In this document: piece after piece, positions 10,117 to 20,492 of the stretch
Position numbering within the stretch: position 1 is the stretch's first letter
How the letters are laid out: each line of letters begins with the position of its first letter
Assembly: GCF_002706795.1 (NCBI RefSeq)
Contig: NZ_CP017705.1
Location: 2,280,001 to 2,344,000, forward strand
Direction: 5' to 3'
From: Brevibacillus laterosporus DSM 25
GTDB taxonomy: Bacteria > Bacillota > Bacilli > Brevibacillales > Brevibacillaceae
Length of the DNA stretch: 64,000 bases
The notes under the pieces: generated by a model
What the model was told of the DNA's origin: nothing
The model's input: the letters and a program-made list of their open reading frames with translations, nothing else
Databases searched by the model: none
Translations under genes and position numbers: made by a program

Positions 10117-11481
10117 ATGTCAAAAGTAAAAACAAAGTTTGTGTGTCAGGATTGTGGGTACGAAAGTCCCAAATGGATGGGCAAATGCCCAGGCTGTAAT
10201 AATTGGAATACACTGGTTGAAGAATTAGAACGTAAACAAGTAGGTGGCAGAGAGCGTGGAATGTCCACCAAACAAAAAGCACAACCAATCACAGAGGTAA
10301 TAAGTGACGAAGAACCACGATTAGATACCACTTTAGGTGAATTAAACCGTGTATTAGGTGGCGGATTAGTTTTGGGATCACTGGTGCTTGTTGGAGGAGA
10401 CCCGGGGATCGGAAAGTCTACTTTACTTCTCCAAACTTCTTTTGCTCTCGCACATCAGAATAATAAAGTGTTGTATATCTCCGGTGAGGAGTCTGTTAAA
10501 CAAATTAAAATGCGAGCTGATCGACTTGGTGTGCAAACATCAAATCTGCTAGTAGTGACAGAGACTGACTTGGAGCAGGTGGAGGAGCAGATAACGTTTG
10601 TAGACCCTGATGTGGTCATAATTGACTCAATCCAAACCATTTTTCATCCTGCTGTCACATCTGCAGCAGGTAGTGTAGCTCAGGTCAGAGAGTGTACCAG
10701 CCACCTCATGCGAATAGCAAAAAGTAAAGGTATTGCTATCTTTATTGTCGGACATGTTACAAAAGAAGGAGCAATCGCTGGACCGCGTATGCTTGAGCAT
10801 ATGGTTGATGCTGTTCTTTACTTTGAAGGAGATCGACATAATACCTTCCGTATTTTACGGGCAGTTAAGAACCGATTTGGATCCACAAATGAAATGGGTA
10901 TTTTTGAAATGAAAGAAAAAGGACTTACTGAAGTAGAAAATCCTTCTGAACTATTCTTAGCCGAACGTCCGATTGGAGTTGCTGGATCAACAGTAGTAGC
11001 GAGTATGGAAGGGACTCGCCCTGTACTTGTTGAACTACAGGCATTGGTTTCCCCAACCAGCTTTGCTACTCCACGTCGAATGGCAACAGGAGTAGATCAT
11101 CAGCGAATTGCTATGATTATGGCCGTTTTGGAGAAACGAGTAGGCTTGATGCTACAAAACCAAGATGCCTATGTAAATGTAGCTGGTGGTGTTCGCCTGG
11201 ATGAGCCTGCCATTGATTTAGCTATTGCAGTGAGCATTGCTAGTAGTTTTCGAGATCATTCTACAAATCCATATGACGTAGTGATTGGAGAAATTGGTTT
11301 AACAGGTGAAGTACGCGGTGTTTCTCGAATTGAGCAACGTATACGTGAAGCGGAAAAACTGGGCTTTAAGCGTGTCATTATTCCGGAGAGAAGCATGCGA
11401 GGACTAGAAAAGCCTTCAGGCATTGAGGTAATTGGTGTGAAGAATGTAGAGGAAGCTTTGGAATATGCGTTGAGGGGGTAG
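10117..11481 (+). CDS. radA: RadA (Sms), DNA repair / recombination ATPase
   Basis: 454 residues. The four-cysteine zinc finger uses C10, C13, C24 and C27. A RecA-like core has Walker [10 protein letters not shown] at 94-102 and the RadA-specific KNRFG motif near 250. A C-terminal Lon-protease-like domain lacks the protease Ser-Lys dyad. RadA promotes branch migration of recombination intermediates and interacts with DisA, whose gene is next, six bases downstream. Start ATG 10117 is preceded by gggag. Confidence 0.96.
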   Translation: MSKVKTKFVCQDCGYESPKWMGKCPGCNNWNTLVEELERKQVGGRERGMSTKQKAQPITEVISDEEPRLDTTLGELNRVLGGGLVLGSLVLVGGDPGIGKSTLLLQTSFALAHQNNKVLYISGEESVKQIKMRADRLGVQTSNLLVVTETDLEQVEEQITFVDPDVVIIDSIQTIFHPAVTSAAGSVAQVRECTSHLMRIAKSKGIAIFIVGHVTKEGAIAGPRMLEHMVDAVLYFEGDRHNTFRILRAVKNRFGSTNEMGIFEMKEKGLTEVENPSELFLAERPIGVAGSTVVASMEGTRPVLVELQALVSPTSFATPRRMATGVDHQRIAMIMAVLEKRVGLMLQNQDAYVNVAGGVRLDEPAIDLAIAVSIASSFRDHSTNPYDVVIGEIGLTGEVRGVSRIEQRIREAEKLGFKRVIIPERSMRGLEKPSGIEVIGVKNVEEALEYALRG

Positions 11482-11487
11482 CTATAT

Positions 11488-12537
11488 TTGATGTTGGATG
11501 CTTTGCGTTTTGTCGCTCCAGGTACGCCTTTTCGTGAAGGATTGGAAAACGTTCTACATGCCAAAACAGGAGCTTTAATTGTTGTAGGGTGTAGTACACA
11601 GATGAAAAACATTCTTGATGGTGGCTTCTTTATTGATTGTGAATTTACTCCTGCACATTTATATGAATTGGCTAAAATGGACGGGGCTATTGTTGTCAGC
11701 GAGGACGCTAAGCGAATTTTATATGCCAACACGCAGCTATTGCCCAGTGGGGCTGTTGTTTCTAATGAAACTGGAACCAGGCATCGGACAGCCGATCGAA
11801 CAGCACGATTAACTAACCATTTGGTTATAGCTATTTCTCAGAGGCGCAATGTAATTACTTTATACCAAGGGACTCAGCGCTATGTTATTAAAGATATTAG
11901 TGTTATTTTGGCAAAAACGAATCAAGCACTTCAAACTTTGGAAAGATATAAGATGGTATTAGAGCAAGGGCTTACAAATCTAAGTGCCCTAGAATTTGAA
12001 CAATTAGTCACTGTTCATGAAATTGTATCGGTTATGCAACGGATTGAGATGGTCATCCGTATAAAGTTAGAGATGAAAAAATATATTCTGGAATTAGGCA
12101 CCGAGGGTCGGTTAATTAACCTGCAGCTAGAAGAGCTTGTAGTCAATGTGGAACAAGAGGCGGAACTGCTCATTTTAGACTATGCAAGAGACGATAAGGT
12201 GGATACTAAGCAAGTCTTAAACGAGATGAGTAAGCTCAGTCCTGAGGAATTGATGGATCCAAGCGTCTTTCTTCGCTTATTGGGGTATATAAATATGAAT
12301 AAGATGTCGGACGAGGCAGTGATGACACGTGGATATCGATTGCTCAGTAAAATATCTAGACTTCCTTCCACTGTCATATGCAATCTCATTTGCCACTTTG
12401 GTAACCTACACTTCATCATGATGGCTACTATCGAGGAATTGGACGATGTAGAAGGAATTGGTGAGATTAGGGCACGTGCCATTAAGGACGGATTGAGAAG
12501 AATCCAAGAACAAGTGTTCATTGACAGGCACATTTAG
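11488..12537 (+). CDS. disA: DisA, diadenylate cyclase / DNA-integrity scanning protein
   Basis: 349 residues. The N-terminal DAC domain has the catalytic MDGA (64-67) and GTRHRTA (96-102) motifs that condense two ATP to c-di-AMP. A helical linker leads to a C-terminal helix-hairpin-helix domain (ELDDVEGIGEIRARAIKDGLRR) that binds branched DNA. An in-frame stop at 11479, which is also the radA stop, limits the start. TTG 11488 lies 8 bases after gaggggg; ATG 11491 is the alternative. The N-terminus is about a dozen residues shorter than I recall for B. subtilis. RadA and DisA proteins interact, so the pairing is functional. Confidence 0.95.
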   Translation: MMLDALRFVAPGTPFREGLENVLHAKTGALIVVGCSTQMKNILDGGFFIDCEFTPAHLYELAKMDGAIVVSEDAKRILYANTQLLPSGAVVSNETGTRHRTADRTARLTNHLVIAISQRRNVITLYQGTQRYVIKDISVILAKTNQALQTLERYKMVLEQGLTNLSALEFEQLVTVHEIVSVMQRIEMVIRIKLEMKKYILELGTEGRLINLQLEELVVNVEQEAELLILDYARDDKVDTKQVLNEMSKLSPEELMDPSVFLRLLGYINMNKMSDEAVMTRGYRLLSKISRLPSTVICNLICHFGNLHFIMMATIEELDDVEGIGEIRARAIKDGLRRIQEQVFIDRHI

Positions 12538-12549
12538 TTCTATTAGTAT
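12521..12549 (+). promoter_or_regulatory. Possible pssA promoter inside the end of disA
   Basis: A consensus TTGACA, a 17-base spacer and TAGTAT straddle the disA stop codon. It would give pssA its own transcript with a leader of about 120 bases, in which I see no strong structure. Confidence 0.45.
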
Positions 12550-12678
12550 GAAGGGATTATGCTACGGTTTTCTTTTTAAAGTCAACAGGTATAAATTACC
12601 CCCTTTTTCTACTCTTACCAATTACCAGTCAGCAGTAGGGATAGAATATCGTGGGATGATAATTAACGGAGGTAGACT

Positions 12679-13398
12679 ATGATTGTGAAAGCATTGCCGA
12701 ACATGCTCACTCTAGGCAACCTATTTTTAGGTATAGTAGCAATGATCTTGGCATTTAACGATTATGTTGATTTCGCAGCCATTACAGTAATCGTCGGAAT
12801 GCTGTTGGACGGTTTGGATGGTCGTGTAGCACGTATGTTAAATGCACAAAGTGAATTTGGAAAAGAATTGGACTCATTATCGGACGTTATATCTTTTGGG
12901 GTAGCACCAGCCTTTATTATGTATGTAGTTGCTTTGCAAGAAATTAGTGTAGTAGGTATTATCATCACGGCACTTTTCCCAATTTGTGGAGCTTGTCGCT
13001 TAGCACGTTTTAATGTACAAGCGGGTGTTCCTGGTTACTTTATTGGCTTGCCTATTACGGCTGCTGGTGGTGTACTAGCTACACTGGCACTATTTCATGA
13101 AGTATTTCCAACAACCATCTTGGCACTTGGAATGCTGATGCTTGCTTACCTTATGGTATCGCGCGTGAAATACCCAAACTTCAAAAAAGTAGGGATTCCG
13201 AAATCAGCATATTGGATTGCCCCAATAATCATCGTTGGTGTAATTATTATTGCGGTCATGTTCCCTAATCAAATTTCCAAACTGGTATTTGTGCCTCTCG
13301 CACTATATGCTTTGTATGGGATAAAAAAAAACGTTGAATATTTTATTCGCAAGGTAAGAAAAAGAGAATCACAAGAAGAGAAAAAGCATTATCTATAA
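12679..13398 (+). CDS. pssA: CDP-diacylglycerol-serine O-phosphatidyltransferase
   Basis: 239 residues with several hydrophobic membrane segments. The CDP-alcohol phosphatidyltransferase signature is complete: D47-G48-x2-A51-R52-x8-G61-x3-D65-x3-D69. The enzyme makes phosphatidylserine from CDP-diacylglycerol and serine, the precursor of phosphatidylethanolamine. The hydrophobic, lysine-ended C-terminus and the lack of an N-terminal extension match the Gram-positive membrane-embedded PssA type. No decarboxylase (psd) gene is adjacent. ATG 12679 follows acggaggt. Confidence 0.93.
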   Translation: MIVKALPNMLTLGNLFLGIVAMILAFNDYVDFAAITVIVGMLLDGLDGRVARMLNAQSEFGKELDSLSDVISFGVAPAFIMYVVALQEISVVGIIITALFPICGACRLARFNVQAGVPGYFIGLPITAAGGVLATLALFHEVFPTTILALGMLMLAYLMVSRVKYPNFKKVGIPKSAYWIAPIIIVGVIIIAVMFPNQISKLVFVPLALYALYGIKKNVEYFIRKVRKRESQEEKKHYL

Positions 13399-13410
13399 CC
13401 CAATAGGATC

Positions 13411-13447
13411 AAAAAACAACCCCCCGTTTGAGTTAAACGGGGGGTTG
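13411..13447. terminator. Convergent terminator between pssA and the MazG-like gene
   Basis: caaccccccgttt / aaacggggggttg form a perfect 13-bp stem with a 5-base loop (13417-13447). On the - strand it is followed by six T, so it chiefly ends the - strand gene at 13499-13891. It can also stop pssA transcription, though the + side lacks a clean T-run. Confidence 0.85.
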
Positions 13448-13498
13448 CAACTTTCTTGTGGGTTCATCCGTAGTATAGAGAGAAAAGAACAATTGATG

Positions 13499-13891
13499 CT
13501 AGGAGAGATTAAAAACTCCTAACGTATTGAGCCGGTCTGTTTCAACCTCGAGTACTTTGGATAAGGAAATATCAGTGACGTTGCAAAGGGCAGCTAAGTA
13601 AAATAAGTTTTTCCCAATTTCAGCGGTTACGGTGTCCCGACAATGTTCACAAAGCTGTCCTGAAAAATGCGTATCTAGATGAGGTTGGTTATCGTGTAAA
13701 GTACTTGCAGGATCAAATGCTTGCTTTAAGGCAGTAATCTCCACGCATCCACAATCAGTTACCGCTTTCGTCAATGCTCGGTTTGTTCGAGCGCTAGACT
13801 CCTGCAGCTTAGTCATGACATCTAAAATACTCCGATGTCTAATCAGTAGGTTGGAAACTTGTTCTTGAAAATCCTTGATTTCACTAGACAA
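13499..13891 (-). CDS. Small conserved-looking protein with a MazG-like C-terminal helix; function unknown
   Basis: 130 residues, predicted mostly helical. The segment EIGKNLFYLAALCNVTDISLSKVLEVETDRL (91-121) strongly resembles the second metal-binding helix and following helix of MazG-type nucleotide pyrophosphohydrolases (typically E-[IL]-x-D-hydrophobic-x-Y-L-x3-[AS]-N). The expected Asp is Asn here (EIGKN). Cysteines occur as CGC (47-49) and CEHC (81-84), possibly metal ligands. The start is TTG 13891, with agaggtg 7 bases upstream on the - strand. I recall similar proteins in Brevibacillus and Paenibacillus next to the yacL gene, sometimes labelled as a DUF, but could not check. It is convergent with pssA and divergent from yacL. 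Confidence 0.75.
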   Translation of the reverse strand: MSSEIKDFQEQVSNLLIRHRSILDVMTKLQESSARTNRALTKAVTDCGCVEITALKQAFDPASTLHDNQPHLDTHFSGQLCEHCRDTVTAEIGKNLFYLAALCNVTDISLSKVLEVETDRLNTLGVFNLS

Positions 13892-14068
13892 TAGTATTCA
13901 CCTCTGTTCTCTGATGAGGGGGAGTCAGAAAATTCTATTCACTTGGTTATGGTTTATTATAGAAACTCCTTAATCCATCTGTCAAACGTTAGAATTTTTG
14001 CTGGTTTTACAAATTTATGCTTTTTTGATTGACGTACATGTTGAAGCTGTGTTAAAATTTCCGGCTAT

Positions 14069-14098
14069 TTGACACTATAAAAAATATTTTGTTATAGT
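14069..14098 (+). promoter_or_regulatory. Promoter for yacL and downstream genes
   Basis: TTGACA (14069-14074), an 18-base spacer and TATAGT (14093-14098) match sigma-A promoters. They lie about 100 bases before the PIN-TRAM gene and could drive yacL-ispD-ispF-gltX. Confidence 0.7.
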
Positions 14099-14197
14099 GA
14101 GGGGAAAGAGATATGAGACAAACCATTCAAATCATTTGCAGGAGACTAGGTTTTTTTGTTAGATCTTCTGTCTATATTAATAAGAGGAGGTGAGCCT

Positions 14198-15289
14198 ATG
14201 TTAAAACGAATCTGCAAGGTTTTCTTTGTTATCGTTGGTGGAGGACTGGGGTATCAGTTTGGACCTGCATTTTTCTCATTTTTGAATGATTTGCTCAATT
14301 TTGGAGAAGTTCCACGTCCAGCATACATTGGGGCTGTACTAGGGGTGGTTTTGTTTTACCTTTTGGCAAATACGTTGGTGGATTACTTGGTGAATGCAAT
14401 CCGCTGGGGTGAAGAAAGGTTATTGACGCTCCCTATTACTGATGTCATGTTTGGAGCCTTAGGTTTGATTATCGGACTTATCGTTGCCTTTTTATTATTC
14501 CTACCGATCAATAGTATACCGGTCCCAGTTCTCGGTGATTTCTTACCACTTCTTGTTTCTGGTTTGCTTGGTTATTTAGGCTTTCAGGTGGGATTCCGTA
14601 AAAGAGATGAAATTATGGCGGTATTTTCTATAGGTCGTAAGGAGAAAAGCAAAAAGGAAAGCGGGGGCATTGCCGCCAACGTTGAGCATAAAGTTTTGGA
14701 TACCAGTGTTATTATCGACGGCCGAATTGCTGATATCTGTCGCACCGGTTTTATCGAGGGAGCGCTTGTTATTCCAGGTTTCGTACTTGAAGAATTACAA
14801 CATATTGCTGATTCGTCTGATGCACTAAAAAGAAACCGTGGTCGCAGAGGTTTGGACATTCTAAACAAAATTCAAAAAGAATTAAAAGTTAATGTTCAAA
14901 TTTATGAAGGAGATTTTGAAGAGATTGCGGAAGTGGATAGTAAATTAATTAAGCTAGCGAAGGTGCTTAACGGTAAAGTGGTTACCAATGACTTCAACTT
15001 AAATAAGGTCTGTGAATTGCAAGGTGTTCCAGTTCTTAATATCAATGATTTAGCCAATGCGGTTAAACCTGTGGTCCTGCCGGGAGAAGAATTACATGTG
15101 CAGGTGATTAAAGACGGGAAAGAGTACGGTCAAGGTGTGGCTTATCTTGATGACGGTACTATGATCGTAGTAGAAGGCGGTCGAGATTATATTGGGTTAG
15201 AGATTGATGTGCTGGTAACCAGCGTACTACAGACATCGGCAGGTCGCATGATCTTCGCGAAGCCAAAGATGTTGGAGAAGGCATTGTAG
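14198..15289 (+). CDS. yacL: YacL-type membrane PIN-TRAM domain protein
   Basis: 363 residues. About four hydrophobic membrane segments occupy the first 130 residues. A PIN nuclease domain starts at VLDTSVIIDGRIADI (Asp168 as first acidic metal ligand, VTNDFNLNKV as the later one), and a C-terminal TRAM RNA-binding domain spans about 295-350 (GEELHVQVIKDGKEYGQGVAYLDDGTMIVVEGG). The family is a predicted membrane-tethered ribonuclease with poorly known substrates. ATG 14198 has an excellent aagaggaggtga site; the longer frame upstream (TTG 14156) does not. Confidence 0.92.
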   Translation: MLKRICKVFFVIVGGGLGYQFGPAFFSFLNDLLNFGEVPRPAYIGAVLGVVLFYLLANTLVDYLVNAIRWGEERLLTLPITDVMFGALGLIIGLIVAFLLFLPINSIPVPVLGDFLPLLVSGLLGYLGFQVGFRKRDEIMAVFSIGRKEKSKKESGGIAANVEHKVLDTSVIIDGRIADICRTGFIEGALVIPGFVLEELQHIADSSDALKRNRGRRGLDILNKIQKELKVNVQIYEGDFEEIAEVDSKLIKLAKVLNGKVVTNDFNLNKVCELQGVPVLNINDLANAVKPVVLPGEELHVQVIKDGKEYGQGVAYLDDGTMIVVEGGRDYIGLEIDVLVTSVLQTSAGRMIFAKPKMLEKAL

Positions 15290-15319
15290 CGCATTGATAA
15301 CATAATGGAGAGGGTACGT

Positions 15320-16021
15320 GTGGAAACAAGCGTGGTGATCGTTGCCGCTGGGACAGGGAAACGAATGAAAGCTGGTAAGAATAAGATATGGCTACATTTA
15401 CAGCATAAGCCAATTTTTCAGCATACAGTTGAAGCTTTCGTTCAACATCCTGGAATTACCGAGGTAGTTCTGGTGATTAATGAACAAGATTACGAGGATA
15501 TGGATCGTTGGCGAAAGGGCATGCCGTATTCGGTGATCTTGGCTACAGGTGGTGCGGAGCGTCAAGATAGCGTGCGAAATGGCCTTGAAGCTCTATCGGT
15601 GAGCTGTACGCATGTATTAATCCATGATGCAGCAAGACCTTTTATCACGGCCGAGCAAATTTCTGGAATTATAACCAAATTAAAAGATCATCAGGCAGTT
15701 GTTGTAGCGGTTCCTGTCAAGGATACGATTAAAATCGTAGGTCCAGATGGAATCGTGCAAGCAACCCCGGCACGCGAGAGCTTGTGGGCGGTTCAAACCC
15801 CACAAGCTTTTCCACTTTCACTCGTAAAAGAGGCGCATCAGTTTGCGGTTGACCAAGGAAAAGTAGGAACAGACGATGCGATGCTCGTAGAAATGCTTGG
15901 GTACCCAGTTACAATTGTTGAAGGTAGCTATGAAAACATCAAGGTGACAACTCCTGATGATCTCTGGTTTGGAGAAGAGATTATGAAGAGGCGTTTGGAA
16001 GAGAGGAAGAGGAGAAAATGA
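15320..16021 (+). CDS. ispD: IspD, 2-C-methyl-D-erythritol 4-phosphate cytidylyltransferase
   Basis: About 233 residues. The N-terminal [24 protein letters not shown] is the nucleotide-binding signature (G-x-G-x-R-x7-K). HDAARPF, PVKDTIK and TDDAMLVE are further IspD hallmarks. It couples MEP to CTP in the non-mevalonate isoprenoid pathway. The start is taken as GTG 15320, 5 bases after ggagaggg; ATG 15305 has no site of its own. The last four bases overlap ispF, which performs the step after next. Confidence 0.94.
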   Translation: METSVVIVAAGTGKRMKAGKNKIWLHLQHKPIFQHTVEAFVQHPGITEVVLVINEQDYEDMDRWRKGMPYSVILATGGAERQDSVRNGLEALSVSCTHVLIHDAARPFITAEQISGIITKLKDHQAVVVAVPVKDTIKIVGPDGIVQATPARESLWAVQTPQAFPLSLVKEAHQFAVDQGKVGTDDAMLVEMLGYPVTIVEGSYENIKVTTPDDLWFGEEIMKRRLEERKRRK

Positions 16022-16491
16022 GGATCGGACAAGGTTTCGATGTGCATCAACTGGTGGAAGGCAGGCCTTGCATCATTGGTGGCGTAACTATTCCATATGA
16101 AAAAGGTCTGTTAGGACATTCAGATGCGGATGTACTATTACATACGGTTTCAGATGCACTTCTTGGAGCGATTGGAGAGGGAGACATTGGACGGCATTTC
16201 CCTGATACTGATCCGGCTTTTAAAGATGCTGATAGCCTACAGTTACTTGTCCATGTATGGAATTTGGTAAAAGAGCGAGGATATCAATTAGGCAATGTTG
16301 ATGCTACGATCATCGCACAAGCACCCAAAATGGCACCTTATATTCCGCAGATGCGTGAAGTAATTGCTAAAGCGCTAGATGCAGATGCTTCTCAGGTGAA
16401 TATTAAAGCAACCACAACGGAAAAATTGGGCTTTACTGGACGTGGGGAGGGTATCGCTGCGCAGGCTGTATGTTTGCTTGTCAATGCGTAA
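16018..16491 (+). CDS. ispF: IspF, 2-C-methyl-D-erythritol 2,4-cyclodiphosphate synthase
   Basis: 157 residues, standard length. GFDVHQL (Asp8, His10) and [18 protein letters not shown] supply the zinc ligands, and [24 protein letters not shown] is the conserved C-terminal cytidine site. It forms MEcPP from CDP-ME 2-phosphate. ATG 16018 overlaps the ispD stop (ATGA), so the two are translationally coupled, while ispE lies elsewhere. Confidence 0.96.
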   Translation: MRIGQGFDVHQLVEGRPCIIGGVTIPYEKGLLGHSDADVLLHTVSDALLGAIGEGDIGRHFPDTDPAFKDADSLQLLVHVWNLVKERGYQLGNVDATIIAQAPKMAPYIPQMREVIAKALDADASQVNIKATTTEKLGFTGRGEGIAAQAVCLLVNA

Positions 16492-16540
16492 GTCTAGTAG
16501 TATCATAAGTTGGAAGAGATGGGATAAGGATGGTGTCATC

Positions 16541-18007
16541 ATGACAAAGGAAGTTCGTTTGCGCTATGCTCCGAGTCCAACCGGTCATTTGCATATTGGC
16601 GGTGCTCGTACAGCGCTATTTAATTATTTGTATGCACGTCGTTTAGGCGGAAAATTTATTGTGCGTATCGAGGATACAGATCAGGTTCGCAATGTGGAAA
16701 ATGCTGCAGAAAAGCAAATGGAAAACTTGAAGTGGCTCGGCGTCGATTGGGATGAGGGCGATGACATTGGTGGCCCATATGGCCCATATCGTTGCATGGA
16801 CCGCTTGGATATTTATAAAGGATACATTGATCAATTATTACATGAGGGAAAAGCGTATTATTGCTATGCAACAAAGGAAGAGCTTGATGCAGAACGCGAA
16901 GAGCAGCTTGCACGTAATGAAACCCCTCGTATTTTAGAAAAGCATCGTCATACTACTCCAGAACAAAAAGCTGCATATGAGAAAGAAGGACGCGTTCCTT
17001 CTGTTCATTTCATTATGCCAGATAATCGTTCTTATACAGTGAATGATCTAGTCCGTGGTGAAGTAACCTTTGATTCAAATGAAATGGGCGGGGATTTCGT
17101 TATTTGTCGTCCAGATGGTATCCCAACCTATAACTTTGCGGTTGTAATCGATGACCATCTCATGAAAATCAGTCATGTTGTTCGAGGAGAAGAACATCTC
17201 TCCAACACACCACGTCAATTGATGATCTATGAAGCATTTGGTTGGGAGGCACCCCAATTCGCTCACTTAGCTCTCATTTTGAATCAAGAGGGTAAAAAGA
17301 TGAGTAAACGCGATGAAAGCATTATTCAATTCATTGAACAATATCGCGATATGGGCTACTTACCAGAAGCTATTGTTAATTTCTTAGTGCTATTAGGATG
17401 GTCTCCAGGTGGGGAACAAGAGATCTTCTCATTAGAAGAGTTGAGCGAGCTATTTAGCTTCGATCGAGTTAGCAAGTCCCCAGCTGTATTTGACAGCACC
17501 AAAATGAACTGGATGAATAATCATTATCTAAAAGCTAAACCAGTAGACGAGATCGTTGACATGTGTATCCCTCATCTACAAGAAGCTGGTTTCTTAGAAG
17601 AAGAATTGACTTCTGAACGCAGAGAATGGGCGAAACAAATCGTAGCACTATATCAAGAACAAATGTCTTACTGTGCACAGATTGTACCTCTTTCCGCTCT
17701 CTTTTTCTTAGATGAAGTTGTTTATGAAGAGGATGCGAAGCTCGTATTAAAAGAACCTCAAGTAAAAGAGGTGCTTGTGAGCTTTAAGGAGCACATTGAA
17801 TCTGCAGATGAATATAGTGTAGAAACAATTAATGCTTCCCTGAAGGCAGTCCAAAAAGCAACTGGACATAAGGGAAAAGCGCTATTTATGCCAGTGCGTG
17901 TATCTATTACAGGTCAGGCACACGGACGTGATCTTGGTCAATCCATTTATTTAATTGGTCGCGAAAAAGTGTTAGCACGTCTACAACAAGTTATTTCTAG
18001 TCTATAA
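16541..18007 (+). CDS. gltX: Glutamyl-tRNA synthetase (GltX)
   Basis: 488 residues, class I synthetase. The HIGH-type motif is [13 protein letters not shown] near residues 10-22 and the KMSKR loop is [10 protein letters not shown] near 250, followed by the helical anticodon-binding domain. In this group the enzyme probably also charges tRNA-Gln for GatCAB amidation, an inference from the family. ATG 16541 is chosen because [15 protein letters not shown] matches the family start; a longer in-frame extension overlaps ispF and looks non-coding. It is 49 bases after ispF. Confidence 0.96.
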   Translation: MTKEVRLRYAPSPTGHLHIGGARTALFNYLYARRLGGKFIVRIEDTDQVRNVENAAEKQMENLKWLGVDWDEGDDIGGPYGPYRCMDRLDIYKGYIDQLLHEGKAYYCYATKEELDAEREEQLARNETPRILEKHRHTTPEQKAAYEKEGRVPSVHFIMPDNRSYTVNDLVRGEVTFDSNEMGGDFVICRPDGIPTYNFAVVIDDHLMKISHVVRGEEHLSNTPRQLMIYEAFGWEAPQFAHLALILNQEGKKMSKRDESIIQFIEQYRDMGYLPEAIVNFLVLLGWSPGGEQEIFSLEELSELFSFDRVSKSPAVFDSTKMNWMNNHYLKAKPVDEIVDMCIPHLQEAGFLEEELTSERREWAKQIVALYQEQMSYCAQIVPLSALFFLDEVVYEEDAKLVLKEPQVKEVLVSFKEHIESADEYSVETINASLKAVQKATGHKGKALFMPVRVSITGQAHGRDLGQSIYLIGREKVLARLQQVISSL

Positions 18008-18309
18008 TAAAAACAATATAGAAGTTACACGCGTTGAACAGGAGAAGTACAAGTGAGAGGATTCAATAGAGAGAACGGGATAGGTGGAAGCCGTTTGTAG
18101 ACTCTGCTTGGAAATGCACCTGGGAGCAACCAATTGAACACAATGTCTATTGAAAGTAGATTGGTCGGGGGACCCGCCGATAAAGGGTATTGAGCGAGAT
18201 GAACTCTAGTCATCGTTGGTGTAGAGTTTAATTCATCTAAGCAGAGTGGAACCACGGTAAAAACACCGTCTCTGCGTCTATATAGGCGTATGAGGCGGTG
18301 TTTTTTGTA
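18003..18309 (+). promoter_or_regulatory. Cysteine T-box riboswitch (promoter, leader and terminator) before cysE-cysS
   Basis: A TATAAT at 18003 (-35 TCTACA, 17-base spacer) overlaps the gltX stop. Stem I is closed by ttcaat 18062-18067 / attgaa 18133-18138. A helix aggt 18082-18085 / acct 18118-18121 sits below the specifier loop, which ends in TGC (18115-18117), a Cys codon followed by A as in other T-boxes. The T-box AGAGTGGAACCACGG is at 18243-18257. The terminator aaaacaccgtctc 18260-18272 / gaggcggtgtttt 18292-18304 has a 13-bp stem with one G-U pair. gcagag 18241 / ctctgc 18270 forms the competing antiterminator. Uncharged tRNA-Cys would allow readthrough into cysE-cysS. Confidence 0.93.
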
Positions 18310-18428
18310 TTCATCTGAGAAAAAGCAACATCCTGCCCTGCTGAAGCCTTGTCAAAACGTAAAGCCTGCTTCGTTTACGATAGAACGTTGAGAAACCGGT
18401 GGTCAGACAAAAAAATAGGGGGAGTCCC

Positions 18429-19094
18429 ATGTTTGCTAGGATGAAGGAAGATATACAGATAGTGTTTGAACGTGACCCTGCTGCACGTAGTACGTGGGAA
18501 GTGGTGCTAACTTATGCAGGGCTTCATGCCATTTGGGGACACCGGGTGGCGAATAGATTATGGAAAAAAGGCTGGAAAACTTCAGCTCGTTTCGTTTCTC
18601 AAATCACGCGTTTTTTTACAGGAATCGAAATACACCCAGGAGCAACGATTGGTCGGAGAATGTTTATTGACCACGGAGCTGGTGTTGTAATTGGAGAGAC
18701 TTGTGAGATTGGCGATGATGTAACAATATATCAAGGAGTAACCCTTGGAGGTACAGGAAAAGAAAAAGGAAAGCGTCATCCGACGGTAGGAAACAATGTC
18801 ATTATCGCCTCTGGGGCAAAGGTGCTTGGTTCATTTAAGATTGGCGATTATTCAAAAATTGGAGCGGGTTCCGTCGTCCTCCAACCTGTTCCCCCCCATT
18901 CAACAGTAGTTGGGATTCCGGGGCGTATTAAGATGCAAAATGGCAAAAAAGTAGAATGTGATTTAGACCATGTTAATTTACCAGACCCGATTTTAGAAAT
19001 GATTCGGGACATGCAAAAGGAAATTGCTCAATTAAAAATGGAGCTTGATCAAGTTAAAAAGGAGAAATCAAATAATGAGCATACGCTTATATAA
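18429..19094 (+). CDS. cysE: Serine O-acetyltransferase (CysE)
   Basis: 221 residues. An N-terminal helical part is followed by a left-handed beta-helix of hexapeptide repeats ([24 protein letters not shown]...). The family HG motif is GHRVANRLW and the catalytic His is in the FIDHG segment. It makes O-acetylserine, the carbon skeleton for cysteine. It begins at ATG 18429 after aggggga and overlaps cysS by 20 bases. Both are placed under the Cys T-box, so serine acetylation rises when tRNA-Cys is uncharged. Confidence 0.94.
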   Translation: MFARMKEDIQIVFERDPAARSTWEVVLTYAGLHAIWGHRVANRLWKKGWKTSARFVSQITRFFTGIEIHPGATIGRRMFIDHGAGVVIGETCEIGDDVTIYQGVTLGGTGKEKGKRHPTVGNNVIIASGAKVLGSFKIGDYSKIGAGSVVLQPVPPHSTVVGIPGRIKMQNGKKVECDLDHVNLPDPILEMIRDMQKEIAQLKMELDQVKKEKSNNEHTLI

Positions 19095-20481
19095 CACCAT
19101 GTCACGCGAAAAAGAGGCCTTTATCCCGTTAAAGGAAGGCAAAGTGAAAATGTATGTTTGCGGTCCAACCGTTTATAATTATATTCATATAGGAAATGCG
19201 CGTCCTGCCATTGTGTTTGATACATTGCGCCGCTATTTGTCATACAAAGGCTATGAGGTTACTTTTGTACAAAATATTACCGATGTAGATGACAAATTAA
19301 TTCGTAAAGCAAATGAAGAACAGACAACCGTGGCCGAATTGGCTGACCGTTATACAGAGGCTTATAATCAGGACCTGCAAGGAGTAAATGTCCTACCGCC
19401 AGATATTCAACCACGAGTTATGAATACGATTCCAGAAATCATTTCCTTTATTGAGGGTTTGATTGAAAAAGGGTTTGCTTACGAGAGTGAGGGCGATGTC
19501 TATTTCCGTACCAATCGCTTCGACGAGTATGGTAAACTATCTCATCAACCACTAGATGATTTGCAAGCAGGAGCACGCATTGAAGTAAGTGAAAAGAAAG
19601 AGAGCCCACTTGACTTTGCTCTGTGGAAAGCAGCTAAGCCTCAAGAAATTTCTTGGGAGAGCCCTTGGGGAGCAGGTCGTCCAGGCTGGCATATTGAGTG
19701 CTCTGCAATGGCCCTTCGTTTCCTAGGCGAGTCCATTGATATTCATGCAGGTGGAACAGATCTTACTTTCCCTCACCATGAAAATGAGATTGCACAGTCA
19801 GAATGCTTTACAGGCAAGCCGTTTGCCCGGTACTGGATGCATAACGCAATGCTTAACATCGACAACGAGAAGATGTCTAAGTCCTTGGGTAATTTTTTGT
19901 TAGCACGCGATCTGATTGAAAAATACAGTGGTCAACTCATTCGCTTTTTCATGCTAAGTGGTCATTATCGCAGTCCTATTAATTTTAGTGATGAAATGCT
20001 AGAGCAAGCTGCTAATGGATTAGAACGTATCAAAAATGCTTATGAGAATCTGGGGCATCGTTTGAATACGGCGCGTGAAGAAGAGCCAAATGGCTTAGCT
20101 CAGGAGCAAGCACAGTTGATTGAGGGTTTGCGTAAGCGTTTTGAAGAAGAGATGGATGATGATTTAAATACAGCCAATGGAATTACAGTATTGTTTGACA
20201 TTGCCAAGGAAGCTAACCTATACACGCGTCATGAAAACGTAGGGGCTACACAAATCAAAGCTTATCGTCAGTTGCTAGAAGAGCTAAGTGCTGTATTAGG
20301 TTTGACTTTGCAAGCAGAGCCTACTTTACTAGATGAAGAGATTGAGCTTTTAATAGCAGAACGTACGGAAGCTCGAAAGGCTCGAAATTTTGCTCGTTCT
20401 GATGAAATCCGCGATCAACTACAAGAGATGGGGATTATCCTTGAAGATACACCACAGGGTATTCGTTGGCGTCGAAAATAA
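19075..20481 (+). CDS. cysS: Cysteinyl-tRNA synthetase (CysS)
   Basis: 468 residues, class I synthetase. [19 protein letters not shown] contains a zinc cysteine and the HIGH variant [14 protein letters not shown] and [10 protein letters not shown] supply further zinc ligands, and KMSKSLGNF is the KMSKS loop. The C-terminal DALR domain binds the anticodon stem. The start MSIRLYNT (ATG 19075) lies within the end of cysE, behind aaaaggagaaa. It is controlled by the upstream T-box. Confidence 0.97.
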   Translation: MSIRLYNTMSREKEAFIPLKEGKVKMYVCGPTVYNYIHIGNARPAIVFDTLRRYLSYKGYEVTFVQNITDVDDKLIRKANEEQTTVAELADRYTEAYNQDLQGVNVLPPDIQPRVMNTIPEIISFIEGLIEKGFAYESEGDVYFRTNRFDEYGKLSHQPLDDLQAGARIEVSEKKESPLDFALWKAAKPQEISWESPWGAGRPGWHIECSAMALRFLGESIDIHAGGTDLTFPHHENEIAQSECFTGKPFARYWMHNAMLNIDNEKMSKSLGNFLLARDLIEKYSGQLIRFFMLSGHYRSPINFSDEMLEQAANGLERIKNAYENLGHRLNTAREEEPNGLAQEQAQLIEGLRKRFEEEMDDDLNTANGITVLFDIAKEANLYTRHENVGATQIKAYRQLLEELSAVLGLTLQAEPTLLDEEIELLIAERTEARKARNFARSDEIRDQLQEMGIILEDTPQGIRWRRK

Positions 20482-20492
20482 GGAGCAATAAC

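Noticed and set aside
10094-12533. Antisense open frames of 60-158 codons opposite radA and disA
   Set aside because: They are codon shadows of the + strand genes, with no ribosome sites and no recognisable domains.
16442-16540. N-terminal extension of gltX by 33 residues
   Set aside because: It overlaps ispF and lacks similarity. [15 protein letters not shown] at 16541 is the family start.
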